From assembly GCF_028368935.1 (NCBI RefSeq), contig NZ_JAQNDK010000004.1:682001-746000 (forward strand): a stretch of DNA of 64,000 bases, written 5' to 3'. The DNA comes from Sorangium aterium. Its GTDB lineage: Bacteria > Myxococcota_A > Polyangia > Polyangiales > Polyangiaceae. Made by a program: the position numbers and the translations under genes. Below, piece after piece: positions 62,251-64,000 of the stretch; position 1 is the stretch's first letter; each line of letters opens with the position of its first letter. The notes under the pieces were generated by a model. That model saw only the letters and a list, made by a program, of their open reading frames with translations. It was not told the DNA's origin and made no database searches.

Positions 62251-63416
62251 CGATGCCATTGCTCACGCTTCCCAACACGAGCTCGTTGGCCCTTTCCGTG
62301 CGCGCCAAGGCGCTTGTCTTCGAGGATCCGCGCTCGCAGGCGATCCTCGAGCGGATCCGGCAGCTCTCCCCGAGCGACGCGACGTTGCTCGTGACGGGGG
62401 AGACCGGCACGGGCAAGGAGATCGTGGCCCGTCACATCCACACGCTGAGCCACCGGCGGGGGCGGCCCTTCGTGGCGGTCAACTGCGGCGCCTGGTCGGA
62501 GTCCCTCGTCGAGAGCGAGCTGTTCGGCCACGAGAAGGGCGCCTTCACGGGGGCGACGACCTCGAAGGCCGGGTGGTTCGAGGCCGCGGACGGCGGAACG
62601 CTGTTCCTCGACGAGATCGGGGATCTGTCGCTGCCGCTCCAGGTCAAGCTGCTCCGCGTGCTGCAGGAGCGCGAGGTGGTGCGGCTCGGCTCGCGCCAGC
62701 CGATCCCGATCGACGTGCGGCTCATCGCGGCGACCAACGTGAACCTGGAGGAGGCGGTGATCGCGCGGAAGTTCCGCGAGGATCTCTTCTACCGGCTCAA
62801 CGTGGCGACGCTGTCGCTCCCGCCGCTGCGCGAGCGGCCGGGCGACATCCTCCCGCTGGCGCGCTACTTCATCGAGCTCTACACGCACCGGCTCGGCTCG
62901 GGGCCGGCCGTGCTCACGGCGGAGGCGACGGCGCGGCTCCTCGGGCACCCTTGGCCCGGGAACATCCGGGAGCTCGAGAACGCGATGCACCACGCGCTCC
63001 TTGTCTGCAAAGGCCAGGAGATCACCCCGGCGGATCTGCGCCTGACGGCGCTCCAGCCGAAGGCGGGGGCGAGCATTCCTCCGCCGGAGCAGGGGGCGAC
63101 GGACGCGGTGTCCCAGGTGAGGCCGACGCCGCAGGCGACGGCGCTGGAGGGCGCGCTGCTCGCGCTGTTCGAGCAGAACCTGCCGAACCTGCACGAGCAG
63201 ATCGAGGAGACGATCATCCGGACGGCGTACCGCTACTGCGATCGCAACCAGCTCCAGACGGCGAGGCTGCTCGGCATCAGCAGGAACATCGTGCGCGCGC
63301 GGCTCGCGCAGTTCGGAGAGCTGGCGCGCTACCGGGCGTCGCGCGGCGGGGCGGCGGCCGCGGCGTTCGGGCGAGGAGAGGCGAGCTCCGCGTCGCGCGC
63401 CCCGGGGACGACCTGA
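62247..63416 (+). CDS. Sigma-54-dependent activator without a sensory domain
   Basis: A 389 aa protein consisting of an AAA+ domain and a Fis-type helix-turn-helix. Walker A is GETGTGKE, the sigma-54 contact loop GAFTGA is intact, Walker B is [12 protein letters not shown], the arginine-finger region is [18 protein letters not shown], and the HTH lies near the end ([19 protein letters not shown]). Only about 30 residues precede the ATPase, so there is no receiver, GAF or PAS input; activity may be set by expression level or by a partner protein. Its place after the amidohydrolase-porin-ABC genes suggests it drives that operon from a sigma-54 promoter. Confidence 0.92.
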   Translation: MTMPLLTLPNTSSLALSVRAKALVFEDPRSQAILERIRQLSPSDATLLVTGETGTGKEIVARHIHTLSHRRGRPFVAVNCGAWSESLVESELFGHEKGAFTGATTSKAGWFEAADGGTLFLDEIGDLSLPLQVKLLRVLQEREVVRLGSRQPIPIDVRLIAATNVNLEEAVIARKFREDLFYRLNVATLSLPPLRERPGDILPLARYFIELYTHRLGSGPAVLTAEATARLLGHPWPGNIRELENAMHHALLVCKGQEITPADLRLTALQPKAGASIPPPEQGATDAVSQVRPTPQATALEGALLALFEQNLPNLHEQIEETIIRTAYRYCDRNQLQTARLLGISRNIVRARLAQFGELARYRASRGGAAAAAFGRGEASSASRAPGTT

Positions 63417-63497
63417 GCGGGCGCTGGGCGAGCGCGTCAGGTCGGCTGTGCGGGGTGCGGCGGGCGCGGTGAGGCGAGCGATGCCGGCGGGGGCGGC

Positions 63498-64000
63498 TCA
63501 GGAGCGCGATGGGGAGGTCGGCCGGGGGCGACCTGGCGTGCGGGGGCGAGCCCTCGCGGCCGGGGTTTTGATCCCGAGGGCCTCTCGCACCGTCGTGGCC
63601 GTGGCCGCCTGCGCGATCCACCGATCGAGCTTCGCCGTGTCGGCGCAGGCCCGGATGCGCGCCTCTTCGTCCTGCAAGGGGGAGAGCCCGCGCGCCCGCA
63701 GCAGCGTGATCAGCGCGTCTTGACGGCCCTTGGCCTCGCCCTCGGCCCGGCCCTCGGCCCGGCCCTTGGCCTCGCCCTCGGCCCGGCCCTTCTTCCGCCC
63801 CTGCGCTTCGAGGAAAAGGCGGAGCTTCCGGGCAGCGGGTGTCTCCGGGATCTTGTCGGGGTTCATCGAGGCCTCCCTGAGGAGCTCCAGCATTCGCTCG
63901 CTGAGCACGGAGAGGATCGCACGCTGCTGGGCCCGTCGCAACGCGCGCGGGAGCCGCTCGGTCAGCTCGAACGCGCGCTCGACGACGGCGCGCGCCCCAG
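63498..64000 (-). CDS. C-terminal part of an Rpn-like/transposase-associated protein (5' end outside window)
   Basis: The minus-strand frame is open to the window edge; 167 codons are visible. The text RAILSVLSERMLELLREASMNPDKIP leads into a charged repeat (RAEGEAKG units, about residues 52-72 from ATG 63941) and a helical end (LITLLRARGLSPLQDEEARIRACADTAKLDRW). This C-terminal layout is common in myxobacterial and cyanobacterial Rpn-type PD-(D/E)XK nuclease/putative transposase proteins, whose catalytic N-terminus would lie beyond base 64000. A Pro/Arg-rich tail ends the protein. Without the N-terminus the assignment is tentative. Confidence 0.55.
   Translation of the reverse strand, partial: GARAVVERAFELTERLPRALRRAQQRAILSVLSERMLELLREASMNPDKIPETPAARKLRLFLEAQGRKKGRAEGEAKGRAEGRAEGEAKGRQDALITLLRARGLSPLQDEEARIRACADTAKLDRWIAQAATATTVREALGIKTPAARARPRTPGRPRPTSPSRS

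Overview
This 64 kb window is very GC-rich chromosomal DNA from a Gram-negative, differentiating bacterium, most likely a myxobacterium of the Sorangium/Polyangium group. The case rests on three things. Eukaryote-like Ser/Thr kinases, a hybrid histidine kinase, a sigma-54 activator and a stressosome-type PAS-STAS protein occur close together. Secreted lipoproteins are abundant, including a serpin, a beta-propeller, a Gly-repeat protein and an alpha/alpha-barrel protein. Codon third positions are almost all G or C. There is one tRNA (Arg, CCG, minus strand) and no rRNA, CRISPR array, phage or complete insertion sequence.

Layout. 1-5 kb: the 3' end of a membrane Ser/Thr kinase, a prephenate dehydrogenase with a C-terminal chorismate mutase domain, and a REC-GAF-HK-REC hybrid kinase. 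5-10 kb: a gene-poor, decaying stretch with a Gly-repeat lipoprotein, a TPR-GAF relic of a larger multidomain kinase and the debris of an SDR epimerase gene. 10-20 kb: beta-propeller lipoprotein, gluconate kinase, serpin lipoprotein, ICMT-like membrane methyltransferase, SemiSWEET, a MocR/PdxR regulator divergent from a PPOX-GNAT fusion, tRNA-Arg and an L,D-transpeptidase. 20-26 kb: an EF-G paralogue, a small membrane protein, a membrane Ser/Thr kinase and a secreted TIM-barrel glycosidase. 26-33 kb: a minus-strand trio (kinase fold, DNA-pol-beta-type nucleotidyltransferase, AP-endonuclease-2-type TIM barrel) divergent from two GT4 glycosyltransferases, facing a deacetylase-like gene. 34-44 kb: GlgX, an Eis-like acetyltransferase coupled to a divergent Ser/Thr kinase, a Rieske/helical protein, RtcB, an alpha/alpha-barrel lipoprotein and a tautomerase lacking Pro1. 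44-53 kb: cyclase and luciferase-like monooxygenase, TetR divergent from an FAD monooxygenase across a palindromic operator, a coupled hypothetical/phosphotransferase pair, an internally duplicated hypothetical protein and a probably leaderless DUF1428 gene followed by a collapsed VOC gene. 53-63.5 kb: a PAS-STAS protein, then amidohydrolase, outer-membrane porin, SsuA-like binding protein, two permeases, ATPase and a sigma-54 activator, which read as one uptake-and-breakdown locus. The right edge holds the 3' end of an Rpn-like gene.

The most unusual signals are: two copies of a long hairpin repeat with a conserved loop and conserved right flank, each between converging genes; the kinase/NTase/TIM-barrel trio; a 123 bp inverted repeat between the porin and the ABC importer; and several enzymes that have lost a signature residue (tautomerase Pro1, EF-G catalytic His, two catalytic-loop residues of a kinase). 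All functions are inferred from sequence motifs read by eye; no database search was run.
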